Positions 1-8,195 of a stretch of 64,000 nucleotides of DNA are shown one piece after another. The DNA comes from Cupriavidus oxalaticus (GTDB taxonomy: Bacteria; Pseudomonadota; Gammaproteobacteria; Burkholderiales; Burkholderiaceae): contig NZ_CP069812.1 in NCBI RefSeq assembly GCF_016894385.1, forward strand, positions 3,605,001 through 3,669,000. The letters are read 5' to 3'. A program made the position numbers and the translations under genes. The notes beneath the pieces were generated by a model. That model did no database searches, was not told the origin of the DNA, and saw nothing but the letters and a program-made list of their open reading frames with translations. Numbering within the stretch: the first letter of the stretch is position 1; the number at the start of each line of letters is the position of its first letter.

Positions 1-378
1 CGAATCGTAAGACTGGGAACGCCACGCGCAGCAGACGAAGGGCTCCGTATCGGTACTGTGCGGCGGCCGCCACGCGGCGTGCCGAAGTCCGAGTTCGCCA
101 GCCGTGACTATTACGACGTCTGGTACCCCGCTCTGTCTCCCACCCCGGAACTCGTTGCGCAAGCGCAGGGCGCAGCGGACGACAAGGCATGGCGAGCATT
201 CGTCCGGCATTTCCGTAAGGAAATGAACGAGCCGGAGCCAAGCCGCACGCTCGACCTGCTGGCTGCGCTGTCGCACCAGACCAATTTCTCGCTTGGCTGC
301 TATTGCGAAGACGAGGCGCACTGCCACAGGTCGGTGCTGCGCGAACTGCTGGGCGAGCGCGGCGCCAAGATCGCCTGA
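1..378 (+). CDS. DUF488 family protein, 5'-truncated by the window edge
   Basis: The reading frame is open from the first base, so the true start lies upstream. An internal GTG at 58 is unlikely to be the start, because residues before it (IVRLGTPRAADEGLRIGTVR) already match the N-terminal strand of DUF488 proteins. Visible family features are the YYDVWYPALSPT segment, the FRKEMNEPE segment and the C-terminal CYCEDEAHCHRSVL motif, which holds the Cys/His cluster typical of the family. DUF488 proteins are small soluble proteins without an agreed biochemical role. The stop is followed 54 bp later by the next gene on the same strand. Confidence 0.85.
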   Translation, partial: RIVRLGTPRAADEGLRIGTVRRPPRGVPKSEFASRDYYDVWYPALSPTPELVAQAQGAADDKAWRAFVRHFRKEMNEPEPSRTLDLLAALSHQTNFSLGCYCEDEAHCHRSVLRELLGERGAKIA

Positions 379-432
379 TCCGCCCCCGCCTGGCGGGAGA
401 CCCCGCTTTGACCTTTTCGTTTGCGCAATCCG

Positions 433-1677
433 ATGGCCCTGAACGTTGTCTGGCTCGGCTTTTTCCTGGTTTCCTTTGTCGCCGCGTGCATCCAGCTCGC
501 TAGTGGCAACCTGACAGTCTTCCCCGCCATGCTGGCGAGCCTGTTCGACAGTGCCCGCACAGCCTTCGAGATCGCGCTTGGGCTGGCGGGCGTGATGAGC
601 CTGTGGCTGGGCATCATGCGCGTCGGCGAACGCGCCGGCGTCGTCGATGCCTTTGCGCGCCTGGTAAATCCGTTGCTGCGGCATTTTTTTCCCGGCGTGC
701 CGCAGGGCCATCCGGCGCAAGGCGCCATGATGATGAATGTGTCGGCTAACCTGCTCGGCCTGGATAACGCGGCGACGCCGCTCGGGCTGAATGCCATGCG
801 TGAGCTGCAGACGCTGAATCGTCGCCCGGACGTGGCCACCGACGCGCAAATCATGTTCATCGTGCTGAATACAGCCGGGCTGACGCTGATCCCGACGTCC
901 GTCATCGCGATTCGTCAGGCGATTGCCGTCAAGCAAGGGCTGGTGGGCTTCAATGCGGCGGACATCTTCCTGCCGACGCTGCTGGCCACCGGCGGCTCGT
1001 GCCTGGCCGGTCTGCTGGCTGTCGCCTGGGTACAGCGGCTCAACCTGCTGCGGCCGGCGGTGCTGGTCGCATTCACCATGGTCGCCGCGGCACTCGCCGG
1101 CATGTTTGCCTGGTTGAAGCATGCGCCGCCCGAGCAAGTAGGCAGCGTGACGGCGTTGGCCGGTGCGGGCTTTATCCTGTCGCTGATCACGCTGTTCCTG
1201 GCCTGCGGCGCACTGCGGCGGGTCAACGTTTACGAAGCCTTCATCGATGGCGCCAAGGAAGGGTTCGGCGTAGCCGTGCAGATCATTCCTTATCTGGTCG
1301 CCATCCTGGTTGCGATCGGCTTGTTCCGGGCGACCGGCTGCATGGACGTGCTGATGGGCTGGCTGACGCTGGGCTTTGCGCATCTCGGCATCAATACCGA
1401 TTTTGTCCCGGCCCTGCCGGTCGGCCTGATGAAGATCCTGTCCGGTGCCGGCGCGCGCGGGCTGATGGTCGATGTGATGACGACTTATGGGGTCGACTCA
1501 TTCCAGGGACGCCTTGCGGCCATCATCCAGGGTTCGACCGAAACAACGTTCTATGTCCTGGCTGTCTACTTCGGCAGCATCAATGTGCGGAATACCAGGC
1601 ATGCGCTTGGCTGCGCGCTGGTGGCAGATGCCGCCGGCATCTTTTGTGCGGTAGGCGCTGCTTATTTGTTCCGCTAG
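433..1677 (+). CDS. Nucleoside-recognition (Gate) domain membrane protein, SpmA/SpmB-like fusion
   Basis: A 414-residue, strongly hydrophobic inner-membrane protein with two related halves. The N-terminal half resembles SpmA (GVMSLWLGIMRVGERAG, then NVSANLLGLDNAATPLG near residues 100-117). The C-terminal half resembles SpmB (IIPYLVAILVAIGLFRATGCMD, GGARG-like GAGARGLMVD, STETTFYVLAVYFGS). Fused SpmAB proteins are common in non-sporulating proteobacteria and belong to the Gate/nucleoside-recognition superfamily; the substrate is not known. I chose the ATG at 433, since the TTG at 421 adds only MRNP before it. It stands alone, followed by about 500 bp of intergenic DNA. Confidence 0.9.
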   Translation: MALNVVWLGFFLVSFVAACIQLASGNLTVFPAMLASLFDSARTAFEIALGLAGVMSLWLGIMRVGERAGVVDAFARLVNPLLRHFFPGVPQGHPAQGAMMMNVSANLLGLDNAATPLGLNAMRELQTLNRRPDVATDAQIMFIVLNTAGLTLIPTSVIAIRQAIAVKQGLVGFNAADIFLPTLLATGGSCLAGLLAVAWVQRLNLLRPAVLVAFTMVAAALAGMFAWLKHAPPEQVGSVTALAGAGFILSLITLFLACGALRRVNVYEAFIDGAKEGFGVAVQIIPYLVAILVAIGLFRATGCMDVLMGWLTLGFAHLGINTDFVPALPVGLMKILSGAGARGLMVDVMTTYGVDSFQGRLAAIIQGSTETTFYVLAVYFGSINVRNTRHALGCALVADAAGIFCAVGAAYLFR

Positions 1678-1751
1678 CGGGCAACGATTCGATACTTGTT
1701 GTATGAACACAACATCATTGTGTGCATCGCCAGACATTGACACAATTGGGC

Positions 1752-1780
1752 TTGGTGCGACGCAACAAACCATGTATAGT
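1752..1780 (+). promoter_or_regulatory. Candidate promoter of a small RNA
   Basis: TTGGTG at 1752-1757 and TATAGT at 1775-1780 are separated by 17 bp, the ideal sigma-70 spacing. Transcription would start near 1787, leading straight into two hairpins and a T-run. A TTGACA at 1737-1742 is also present but lies 32 bp from the -10 and cannot pair with it. Confidence 0.5.
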
Positions 1781-1786
1781 GAAGTC

Positions 1787-1845
1787 TGTCTCCTCCACCA
1801 CCTCGGTGGATTCCAACCCACGCACAACCTGCGTGGGTTTTTTTT
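1787..1845 (+). ncRNA. Candidate small RNA of about 59 nt with C-rich segments
   Basis: Between a sigma-70-like promoter and a strong intrinsic terminator lie only about 59 nt with no reading frame. An unpaired CTCCTCC stretch (about 1789-1796) runs into a short hairpin TCCACC/GGTGGA (1794-1799 with 1805-1810) whose loop is ACCTC. A second hairpin forms the terminator. ACCTC and CTCC are complementary to Shine-Dalgarno sequences, a feature of several families of C-rich trans-acting bacterial sRNAs. The promoter, hairpins and T-run are seen directly; function as an sRNA is inferred. It could instead be the tail of a leader or a terminator for the upstream gene. Confidence 0.5.
1815..1845 (+). 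terminator. Rho-independent terminator
   Basis: Stem AACCCACGCA (1815-1824) pairs with TGCGTGGGTT (1830-1839) around loop CAACC, followed by an unbroken T-run to 1845. It ends the candidate sRNA and could also stop read-through from the SpmAB-like gene. Confidence 0.85.
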
Positions 1846-2196
1846 GCCTTGAAGCCAGCCGTTGCAACAATCGTTACGCAGGCAGCGCTGGCAGGACTCG
1901 CACTTTGTGCATCACGCACCACGGGATGCCTGTTGCCCCCCTGACCAGGCAGTGCGGTTCTGCCCTGCCTGCTTTTGTTGCAACGCACCAATTCCTGTCC
2001 TGGTGATCCGCGCGTTGGACTGGGCGGTGGCGCCAACGCCATCGCGTCGTCGTCCCTGACGTGTGTGGCTGCCCTGCGCCATAACATTGGCAGCCGGCGC
2101 GCCAAAGTCCTTTAACGGTCCTTTGCGGCGCCCTTTACGGAAGGCCGCGATGACCTAGAATGATTGAATACGTCCGTCGCCAGCACGAGGCACGCC
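1846..2196. other. Intergenic stretch, nothing further recognised
   Basis: About 350 bp between the terminator and the DUF1488 gene. Short frames here have no ribosome binding site or family resemblance. I see no tRNA, repeat or clear promoter; the promoter of the DUF1488 gene must lie here but is not obvious. Confidence 0.5.
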
Positions 2197-2475
2197 ATGC
2201 CTGAGATCACGTTCCCTCGCAGCGTCCCGACCTACTGCGCAGCCAGCCTCACGCTGTCCTGCCCCGCCACGGTCAATGGCAGTCCGACCCAGTATTCCGT
2301 CACCGCGGAAGCCCTTGAGGCCCACTTCGGTGCGCGTTCGCCGCGCGAGGAAGACCTGGTTGCCGCCTTCACCAGTAATCGCCAGCGTATTGAAAGCCTC
2401 GCCGAAAGCCTGTTCGAGCTGACGCAGGCACGCGAGATCGTGCTGCGCAGCGGCCATTTCCGCTTCGCCGGCTGA
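2197..2475 (+). CDS. DUF1488 family protein
   Basis: A 92-residue soluble protein. The start MPEITFPRS is chosen over a TTG 33 bp upstream because DUF1488 proteins begin with this strand and a CGAGG motif lies just before it. The middle carries FSVT-like QYSVTAEALEAHFGA and the end VLRSGHFRF, in keeping with this small family of unknown function common in Burkholderiales. A convergent hairpin separates it from uspA. Confidence 0.8.
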   Translation: MPEITFPRSVPTYCAASLTLSCPATVNGSPTQYSVTAEALEAHFGARSPREEDLVAAFTSNRQRIESLAESLFELTQAREIVLRSGHFRFAG

Positions 2476-2508
2476 CCCGCCGCCGCGATTGACCGCAGCA
2501 TTCACGCC

Positions 2509-2534
2509 AAGACGCCGGGCCCACCCGGCGTCTT
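2509..2534. terminator. Convergent hairpin between DUF1488 and uspA genes
   Basis: AAGACGCCGGG (2509-2519) pairs with CCCGGCGTCTT (2524-2534) around CCCA. The 11-bp perfect stem lies between two converging genes but lacks a long T-run on either side, so termination strength is uncertain. Confidence 0.5.
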
Positions 2535-2542
2535 GCGCATGC

Positions 2543-3013
2543 TCAGTCGGCCGTGGCTTCGCCACGCACCAGCAGCACCGGCATGGTCGACTGCCGGATC
2601 ACCGCTTCCGCCACGCTGCCCAGTACCAGCCGGCGCACGCCACGCCGCCCGTGCGTGCCGATTACCAGCAGATCCGCGCCCCACTGGCGCGCGGCCTCGT
2701 TGATCGATGCGCCGATATCGCCGGGCACCGGCGCCTCGCTGACCAGCCGGGTTTCATGCGGCACGCCTGCCGCCGACAGTTGTTGCGCGGCGTCCCGCAG
2801 CGCGCGCTGGCCGCTTTCCTCGAATGCCTTCTGCAGCTGGCTCGGATCGTAGTAGCCGACGTCGAACATCGGCGTACCCGTGTCGACGACATAGAGCGCC
2901 AGCACCGTGGCACCGCCCGGCGCCGCTACACGGATGGCTTCGGCGAGTGCCAGTCCGGACGTGCTGCTGCCATCCACCGCCACCACGATCTTGCTGTATG
3001 CCGCGCTTGCCAT
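2543..3013 (-). CDS. Universal stress protein, UspA family
   Basis: A 156-residue single-domain Usp. The N-terminal strand is IVVAVDGSSTSGLALAEAI, and the C-terminal ATP-binding signature is GTHGRRGVRRLVLGS (G-x2-G-x9-G-S pattern), so it is of the nucleotide-binding type. The start at 3013 (MASAAYSK) has GGAGG eight bases upstream; the longer frame to 3034 would put that ribosome binding site inside the gene. Usp proteins bind ATP in the cytoplasm and accumulate under starvation, oxidative or low-oxygen stress. It diverges from the paa operon, with about 225 bp between the starts. Confidence 0.93.
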   Translation of the reverse strand: MASAAYSKIVVAVDGSSTSGLALAEAIRVAAPGGATVLALYVVDTGTPMFDVGYYDPSQLQKAFEESGQRALRDAAQQLSAAGVPHETRLVSEAPVPGDIGASINEAARQWGADLLVIGTHGRRGVRRLVLGSVAEAVIRQSTMPVLLVRGEATAD

Positions 3014-3150
3014 TTGCGTTACCTCCGTAGACAAAGGGAATAAGAAGTTGGACGGCAGGACGCCGTCCCGCCTTTGATACTACACATGCACAGGCCGTCA
3101 CGTGACAGCACTGCCCCGGCGGCAGCCAACACAACCCGGCCAGCCTTAAA

Positions 3151-3178
3151 TTGACCGACCGGTCGGCTTATATATAAT
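3151..3178 (+). promoter_or_regulatory. paa promoter with PaaR-type operator in the spacer
   Basis: TTGACC (3151-3156) and TATAAT (3173-3178), 16 bp apart, form a good sigma-70 promoter 60 bp before paaA. A perfect 12-bp palindrome CCGACCGGTCGG (3155-3166) fills the spacer and overlaps the -35. TetR-family PaaR repressors of betaproteobacteria are known to use operators of this ACCGACCGGTCGGT type, and a PaaR-like gene lies at 8196. Binding here would block RNA polymerase until phenylacetyl-CoA releases it; this last step is inferred from the family. Confidence 0.8.
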
Positions 3179-3238
3179 AGGGCCAGCCGCCGCGCCAACG
3201 GTCCCCACCGGCCGCGGCCCCCGCCCAGAGGAGGCGCT

Positions 3239-4255
3239 ATGTACACCCAAAGCCTGGACGTTCCCGGCCACGCTGACTCCGCCCGAAGCCCCGCCCCTCA
3301 GGACGATGACGTCCGCCAGGCCGCTTTCGACGCGCGTATGGCTGCCGACGGCAAGATCGAGCCGCAGGACTGGATGCCGGCGGCCTACCGCAAGACACTG
3401 GTACGGCAGATTTCCCAGCACGCGCACTCCGAGATCGTCGGCATGCTGCCCGAGGGCAACTGGATCAGCCGCGCGCCGTCCCTCAAGCGCAAGGCGATCC
3501 TGCTGGCCAAGGTGCAGGACGAAGGCGGCCACGGCCTGTACCTGTACTCCGCGGCCGAAACGCTCGATACCTCGCGCGACGAACTGGTCGACGCGCTGCA
3601 CAGCGGCAAGGCCAAGTACTCGTCCATCTTCAACTACCCGACGCTGAGCTGGGCCGACGTCGGCGTGATCGGCTGGCTGGTGGACGGCGCGGCGATCATG
3701 AACCAGATCCCGCTGTGCCGCTGCTCATATGGCCCGTATGCGCGCGCCATGATCCGCATCTGCAAGGAAGAGTCGTTCCACCAGCGCCAGGGCTTCGACG
3801 CGCTGCTGGCGATGATGCGCGGCACCGATGCCCAGCGCGAGATGGTGCAGGACGCGGTCAACCGCTGGTGGTTCCCGGTGCTGATGATGTTCGGCCCGCC
3901 CGACGCGGCCTCGACCAACAGCGCGCAGACCATGGCCTGGGGCATCAAGCGCATCTCGAATGACGACCTGCGCCAGAAGTTCGTCGACGCCACGGTGGAA
4001 CAGGCGCGGGTGCTGGGCGTGACCCTGCCCGACCCGGGGCTGCAATGGAACGCCGAGCGCGGCCACTATGACTACAGCCCGCTGGACTGGGACGAGTTCT
4101 GGCGCGTGATCAACGGCGACGGCCCCTGCAACAGGGAGCGCCTGGCCACGCGCGTCAAGGCGCACGAGGAAGGCGCCTGGGTCCGCGAAGCCGCGCTCGC
4201 CCACGCCACCAAGCTGGCCGAGCGCGAAGCGGGCGAGCGCCGCGCGGCCGCCTGA
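3239..4255 (+). CDS. paaA: 1,2-phenylacetyl-CoA epoxidase subunit A (catalytic)
   Basis: A 338-residue catalytic subunit of the multicomponent phenylacetyl-CoA epoxidase, a ferritin-like di-iron mono-oxygenase that epoxidises the ring of phenylacetyl-CoA in the cytoplasm. Near-identical blocks to known PaaA include [39 protein letters not shown] and [16 protein letters not shown], the E-x2-H motifs that ligate the iron pair. Start at 3239 follows an AGGAGG five bases upstream. First gene of paaABCDE. Rather longer than the E. coli protein, mostly at both ends. Confidence 0.98.
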   Translation: MYTQSLDVPGHADSARSPAPQDDDVRQAAFDARMAADGKIEPQDWMPAAYRKTLVRQISQHAHSEIVGMLPEGNWISRAPSLKRKAILLAKVQDEGGHGLYLYSAAETLDTSRDELVDALHSGKAKYSSIFNYPTLSWADVGVIGWLVDGAAIMNQIPLCRCSYGPYARAMIRICKEESFHQRQGFDALLAMMRGTDAQREMVQDAVNRWWFPVLMMFGPPDAASTNSAQTMAWGIKRISNDDLRQKFVDATVEQARVLGVTLPDPGLQWNAERGHYDYSPLDWDEFWRVINGDGPCNRERLATRVKAHEEGAWVREAALAHATKLAEREAGERRAAA

Positions 4256-4296
4256 CCCCATGCCGCAGCCCGGGCGCAAGGATTGAGGAGACAACG

Positions 4297-4584
4297 ATGA
4301 ACCGCAAGGAATGGCCGCTGTGGGAGGTGTTCGTGCGCAGCAAGCAGGGTCTTGAGCACAAACATTGCGGCAGCCTGCACGCCGCCGACGCGCAGCAGGC
4401 GCTGCACATGGCGCGCGATGTCTACACGCGGCGCCAGGAAGGCGTGTCGATCTGGGTGGTGCCGTCTGCCGCCATTACGGCGAGCGCGCCAGAGGAAAAG
4501 CCGGAGCTGTTCGACCCCATGGCCGACAAGATCTACCGGCACCCGACGTTCTACCAGTTGCCCGACGAAGTCAACCATATGTAA
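4297..4584 (+). CDS. paaB: 1,2-phenylacetyl-CoA epoxidase subunit B
   Basis: A 95-residue protein matching PaaB: WPLWEVFVRSKQGLEHKHCGSLHA at the N-terminus, the ALHMARDVYTRRQEGVSIWVV core and the FDPMADKIYRHPTFYQLPDEV end. PaaB bridges PaaA-PaaC units in the epoxidase. It begins 41 bp after paaA with GGAG before the ATG, and is followed 12 bp later by paaC, so the genes are co-transcribed. Confidence 0.97.
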   Translation: MNRKEWPLWEVFVRSKQGLEHKHCGSLHAADAQQALHMARDVYTRRQEGVSIWVVPSAAITASAPEEKPELFDPMADKIYRHPTFYQLPDEVNHM

Positions 4585-4596
4585 GGGCCACGCACG

Positions 4597-5439
4597 ATGA
4601 CCGCGTCCCCGCAACCCGCCTCCCTGGATCACCTGCCGCCGGCCCGCGCCGCCGCGCTGCGCTACCTGCTGCGCCTGGCCGACAACGCGCTGGTGCTCGG
4701 CCAGCGCAATGCCGAGTGGTGCGGCCACGGCCCGGTGCTGGAAGAAGACATTGCGCTGGCCAACATCAGCCTCGACCTGATCGGCCAGGCACGCCTGCTG
4801 TACGGGCATGCCGGCGAACTGGAAGGCGAGCTGACCGGCCTGCCGCGCCATGAAGACGACTATGCCTACTGGCGCGCCGAGCGCGACTTCCGCAACTGGA
4901 CGCTGGTGGAACTGCCCCATCGCGGCCCGCTGGCGGGCACCGCCGCCGCGGAGCGCGACTACGCGGTCACCATCATGCGCAACTTCCTGTACAGCGCGCT
5001 GATGGTTGAGCTGTGGGAAGCGCTGCGGTCCAGCAGCGATGCGCAGCTTGCCGCCATCGCCGCCAAATCGGTCAAGGAGGCGCGCTACCACCTGCACCAT
5101 GCCGCCGGCTGGGTGGTGCGCCTGGGCGACGGCACCGAAGCGTCGCACACCCGCATGCAGCGCGCCCTGGACCACCTGCTGCCCTATATGAATGAGTGCT
5201 TTGCCGAAGACCCGGTGGAAGCCGAGGCCGCGGCGCAGGGCATTGGCGTCGTCACCGCCTCGCTGCGGGCTGCCTGGGACGCGACCGTCGCCGAGACCCT
5301 GCAAGCCGCCACGCTGGCGCTGCCGCCTGCGAGCAGCTTTGTCTCGACCGGCAAGTTCGGCGTGCATTCCGAGCACATGAGCTACCTGCTGGGCGAGATG
5401 CAGGGGCTGGCACGGGCCCATCCGGGCGCCCAATGGTAA
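4597..5439 (+). CDS. paaC: 1,2-phenylacetyl-CoA epoxidase subunit C (structural)
   Basis: A 280-residue ferritin-like structural partner of PaaA. Family blocks are LRLADNALVLGQRNAEWCGHGPVLEED, ISLDLIGQARLLYGHAGELEG, ERDFRNWTLVELPHRGP and KEARYHLHHAAGWVVRLGDGTEASH. PaaC lacks a working di-iron site in the family and forms the PaaAC heterodimer that binds substrate. The gene lies 12 bp after paaB. Confidence 0.97.
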   Translation: MTASPQPASLDHLPPARAAALRYLLRLADNALVLGQRNAEWCGHGPVLEEDIALANISLDLIGQARLLYGHAGELEGELTGLPRHEDDYAYWRAERDFRNWTLVELPHRGPLAGTAAAERDYAVTIMRNFLYSALMVELWEALRSSSDAQLAAIAAKSVKEARYHLHHAAGWVVRLGDGTEASHTRMQRALDHLLPYMNECFAEDPVEAEAAAQGIGVVTASLRAAWDATVAETLQAATLALPPASSFVSTGKFGVHSEHMSYLLGEMQGLARAHPGAQW

Positions 5440-5470
5440 GCGCCCGCTTCGCCTCAAAGGACTGGCCGGC

Positions 5471-6034
5471 ATGAACGTCACCACCCTGTCCCGCCCGGCG
5501 AAAGCTGCCGCCGATGCGCGCGTCGCGAAGGCGTGGGCGGCGCTGGAAGCGGTCCCCGACCCGGAGATCCCGGTGGTGTCGATCCGCGACCTCGGCATCC
5601 TGCGCGGGATCGCCGCCGATGCCGGCGGCACGCTGGAGGTGACCATTACCCCCACCTACTCCGGCTGCCCGGCGATGTCACAGATCGCAGAAGACATCGG
5701 CCAGGCGCTCGACGCCGCCGGCCTGGCGCCGTGGCGCCTGCGCACCGTCCTGGCGCCAGCATGGACCACCGACTGGATCACACCCGCCGCGCGTGAGCGT
5801 TTGCGCGAATTCGGCATCGCGCCCCCCGGCCAGTGCGGTGCGGCGGCGGCGGCGGCACAACCGTTGCGCTTCGTCCCGCGTGCAGCGCGCGCCGGCGCCC
5901 CGGACCGCGTCGCCTGCCCGCGCTGCGGCAGCATGCACACGCAGGAAATCTCGCGCTTTGCCTCGACGGCGTGCAAGGCGCTGTACCGCTGCCTGGATTG
6001 CCGCGAGCCGTTCGACTATTTCAAACCCTACTGA
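5471..6034 (+). CDS. paaD: 1,2-phenylacetyl-CoA epoxidase subunit D (Fe-S/metal maturation)
   Basis: A 187-residue protein with an N-terminal DUF59/MIP18-like domain (VPDPEIPVVSIRDLGILRGI, then TPTYSGCPAM with the conserved Cys) and a C-terminal zinc-ribbon-like part (CPRCGSMHTQEISRF ... CKALYRCLDCREPFDYFKPY). PaaD is needed for epoxidase activity, probably in Fe-S or metal-centre maturation. A run of alanines (about residues 125-130) and the Pro-rich linker join the two domains. Start ATG at 5471, 31 bp after paaC. Confidence 0.96.
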   Translation: MNVTTLSRPAKAAADARVAKAWAALEAVPDPEIPVVSIRDLGILRGIAADAGGTLEVTITPTYSGCPAMSQIAEDIGQALDAAGLAPWRLRTVLAPAWTTDWITPAARERLREFGIAPPGQCGAAAAAAQPLRFVPRAARAGAPDRVACPRCGSMHTQEISRFASTACKALYRCLDCREPFDYFKPY

Positions 6035-6062
6035 GCCCCCGCCGGGCCGAAGCCAGGCTGCC

Positions 6063-7151
6063 ATGACCCCACAGTTCCATCCGCTGCGCGTGGCGCAGGT
6101 ACGTCCCGAGACTGCCGACACCATCTCGATCGCGTTCGAGGTGCCGGAAACGCTGCGCGACGCCTACCGCTTCACCCAGGGCCAGTTCCTGACGCTGAAG
6201 GCGCCGGTCGACGGCAAGGACTTGCGGCGCTCGTATTCGATCTGCTCGGCGGTGCAGGACTATGATGCACAGGGCGAACTGCGCGTGGCGGTGAAGCTGG
6301 TCGAGGACGGGCTGTTTTCGTCCCACCTCCACGACTCCATCGCACCCGGCCAGGTGATCGAGGTGATGACGCCCGATGGCCGCTTCCACGTGCCGCTGGA
6401 TCCGGCCGCGGCGCGCCACTATGTCGCCTTTGCCGCGGGCAGCGGCATCACGCCAGTGCTGTCGCTGATCCGCACCACGCTGCAGGCCGAGCCGCGCAGC
6501 CGCTTCACGCTGGTCTACGGCAACCGCAATGTCGACAGCATCATCTTTTCCGAGACGCTGGAAGACCTGAAAAACCAGTACCTGTCGCGCTTCACGCTGT
6601 ACCACGTGCTGTCGCGCCAGCCGCAGGAGGTCGACCTGCTGCACGGCCGGGTTGACCACGACCGCGTCACCGCGTTCCTCCAGACCCTGATCCCGGTGGA
6701 CGACATCGATGCCGCCTTCGTCTGCGGGCCGGCGTCGATGATCGACGAAGTCGAGGCGGCACTGCGCGACGCTGGCGTGGATCCGCACCGCATCCACGCC
6801 GAGCGCTTCGGCGTGCCGCTCGCGCAGGCCAGGCCCAAGCCATCGCACACGCACGCCGACCATGCCGGCACCGCCGAGCTGGTGGTCGTGCTCGACGGCA
6901 AGCAGCACAGCATGCGCCTGCCGATGGAAGACGCCAACGTGCTCGATACCGCGCTGGCCGCCGGGCTCGACCTGCCGTACGCCTGCAAGGGCGGCGTCTG
7001 TTGCACCTGCCGCGCCAAGGTGCTGGAAGGCCAGGTCGAGATGGAGAAGAACTACACACTCGAGCCGTGGGAGATGGAAAAGGGTTTCGTGCTCACCTGC
7101 CAGGCGCGCGCGCTGACGCCGCGGGTAGTGGTCAGCTACGACGAGCGCTGA
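6063..7151 (+). CDS. paaE: 1,2-phenylacetyl-CoA epoxidase reductase subunit E
   Basis: A 362-residue reductase that passes electrons from NAD(P)H to the PaaA di-iron centre. Order of domains: FAD-binding (RRSYSICSAV near residue 59), NAD-binding (AAGSGITPVLSLIRTTL; later FVCGPASMIDEV), and a C-terminal plant-type [2Fe-2S] ferredoxin domain with YACKGGVCCTCRAKVLEG and FVLTCQAR supplying the four cysteines. Start at 6063 gives the usual PaaE N-terminus MTPQFHPLRV. Last gene of the operon; the following 238 bp hold no recognised terminator. Confidence 0.97.
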   Translation: MTPQFHPLRVAQVRPETADTISIAFEVPETLRDAYRFTQGQFLTLKAPVDGKDLRRSYSICSAVQDYDAQGELRVAVKLVEDGLFSSHLHDSIAPGQVIEVMTPDGRFHVPLDPAAARHYVAFAAGSGITPVLSLIRTTLQAEPRSRFTLVYGNRNVDSIIFSETLEDLKNQYLSRFTLYHVLSRQPQEVDLLHGRVDHDRVTAFLQTLIPVDDIDAAFVCGPASMIDEVEAALRDAGVDPHRIHAERFGVPLAQARPKPSHTHADHAGTAELVVVLDGKQHSMRLPMEDANVLDTALAAGLDLPYACKGGVCCTCRAKVLEGQVEMEKNYTLEPWEMEKGFVLTCQARALTPRVVVSYDER

Positions 7152-7389
7152 TCCGGGTACGCGGCGGAGGGCTGCAGGCGGCCGGCGCCGCGTACGTGTG
7201 CCGACACTCGCCGCCATTGGCCAGGCGTCGCCGTGATTACAATGGCGGCAGGCCGGCAGCGGCCTGGCGCGATGCTTGCGGAGGCGGTAAACAGCGGCGG
7301 CGCATTGCCTTGCACGGCAGCGCCTGCCGACTGTCGCGCCGGCGCCGCGCGGTGCCAGCGAACCGTCCCACCCATATACAATCACGGCC

Positions 7390-8184
7390 ATGCAATATAT
7401 CCACGTCGTCAACGGTGATGTAGCAGGCACGACCCTGCGCCAGGCGCTGGCGCAGGCTGCGCGGCCGGACCCTGTCGTGGTGCTGCGCGACGACCTGGCC
7501 GTGGGGCCGCTGGCCGATATCGACAGCACCGGCCTGATCCGTTCCGGCTTCTGGCAGCGGGTCGCCCCGCACACCGATATCGATTTCGCCGCCGAGATGC
7601 GCCAGGCGCTGGACCAGCTCCAGAGGCTGCGCCAGGACGACATGGAAGTGGCCATCTGGCACGGCCAGAGTGCGGCCGACCAGCTGATGCTGCGCCGGGT
7701 CGTGTTCCACCTGTACCAGGCGCCGCAACGGATCAATGAAGTCGCGATGGACCTGCGCGAGCTGGAGATGCCCGCGCAAGGCAACCTGGCCGCCATCGGC
7801 ATGTATTCGTCGGCGCGGCTGGCGCGGCGCTTCTCCACGATCGCGCCGGTTTCGGTGCTGCGGCTGGGACGGCTCGGCTACGAGTGGCAGCAGAACGTCA
7901 AGGAAAATGCCGACGTCCGGCTGTGGAAGGGCAACACGCTGGTTCCCGCCGCCTACCACACCATCGACGACATCATCATGGATCGCGCGCCGGCGGAATG
8001 GACCCCCGCGGCGCAGGTGGTGGGCAGCGTGATGGGTGCGATCGAAGGCCTGCTGGCCAGCGACTGGTTCGTGTTCTGGCGCTGCCGCGAGCTGATCGCC
8101 TCCGGCCAGATGGTGCTGCGCGGCAATTCCGACTCGCTCGAGACCTGCGAGCTGCGCCGCCGCGCCGGTGGCAGTGGCGAGTAA
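7390..8184 (+). CDS. DUF1835 (with DUF3658) domain protein
   Basis: A 264-residue protein. The N-terminal part (MQYIHVVNGDVAGTTLRQAL ... VVVLRDDLAVGPL) is a typical DUF1835 opening, with the VVNGD and DDLAVGPL motifs; the C-terminal part with LVPAAYHTIDDIIMD and FVFWRCRELIASGQMVLRG fits DUF3658. The role is unknown. A TACAAT at 7377-7382 would start transcription almost at the ATG, so the message could be leaderless, but no good -35 is seen. It sits between paaE and paaR and is only 11 bp from the latter, so both are probably co-transcribed. Confidence 0.85.
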   Translation: MQYIHVVNGDVAGTTLRQALAQAARPDPVVVLRDDLAVGPLADIDSTGLIRSGFWQRVAPHTDIDFAAEMRQALDQLQRLRQDDMEVAIWHGQSAADQLMLRRVVFHLYQAPQRINEVAMDLRELEMPAQGNLAAIGMYSSARLARRFSTIAPVSVLRLGRLGYEWQQNVKENADVRLWKGNTLVPAAYHTIDDIIMDRAPAEWTPAAQVVGSVMGAIEGLLASDWFVFWRCRELIASGQMVLRGNSDSLETCELRRRAGGSGE

Positions 8185-8195
8185 CCCCGATACAC

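Noticed and set aside
1737..1742. TTGACA as -35 of the sRNA promoter
   Set aside because: It lies 32 bp from the TATAGT, far beyond usable spacing; TTGGTG at 1752 fits instead.
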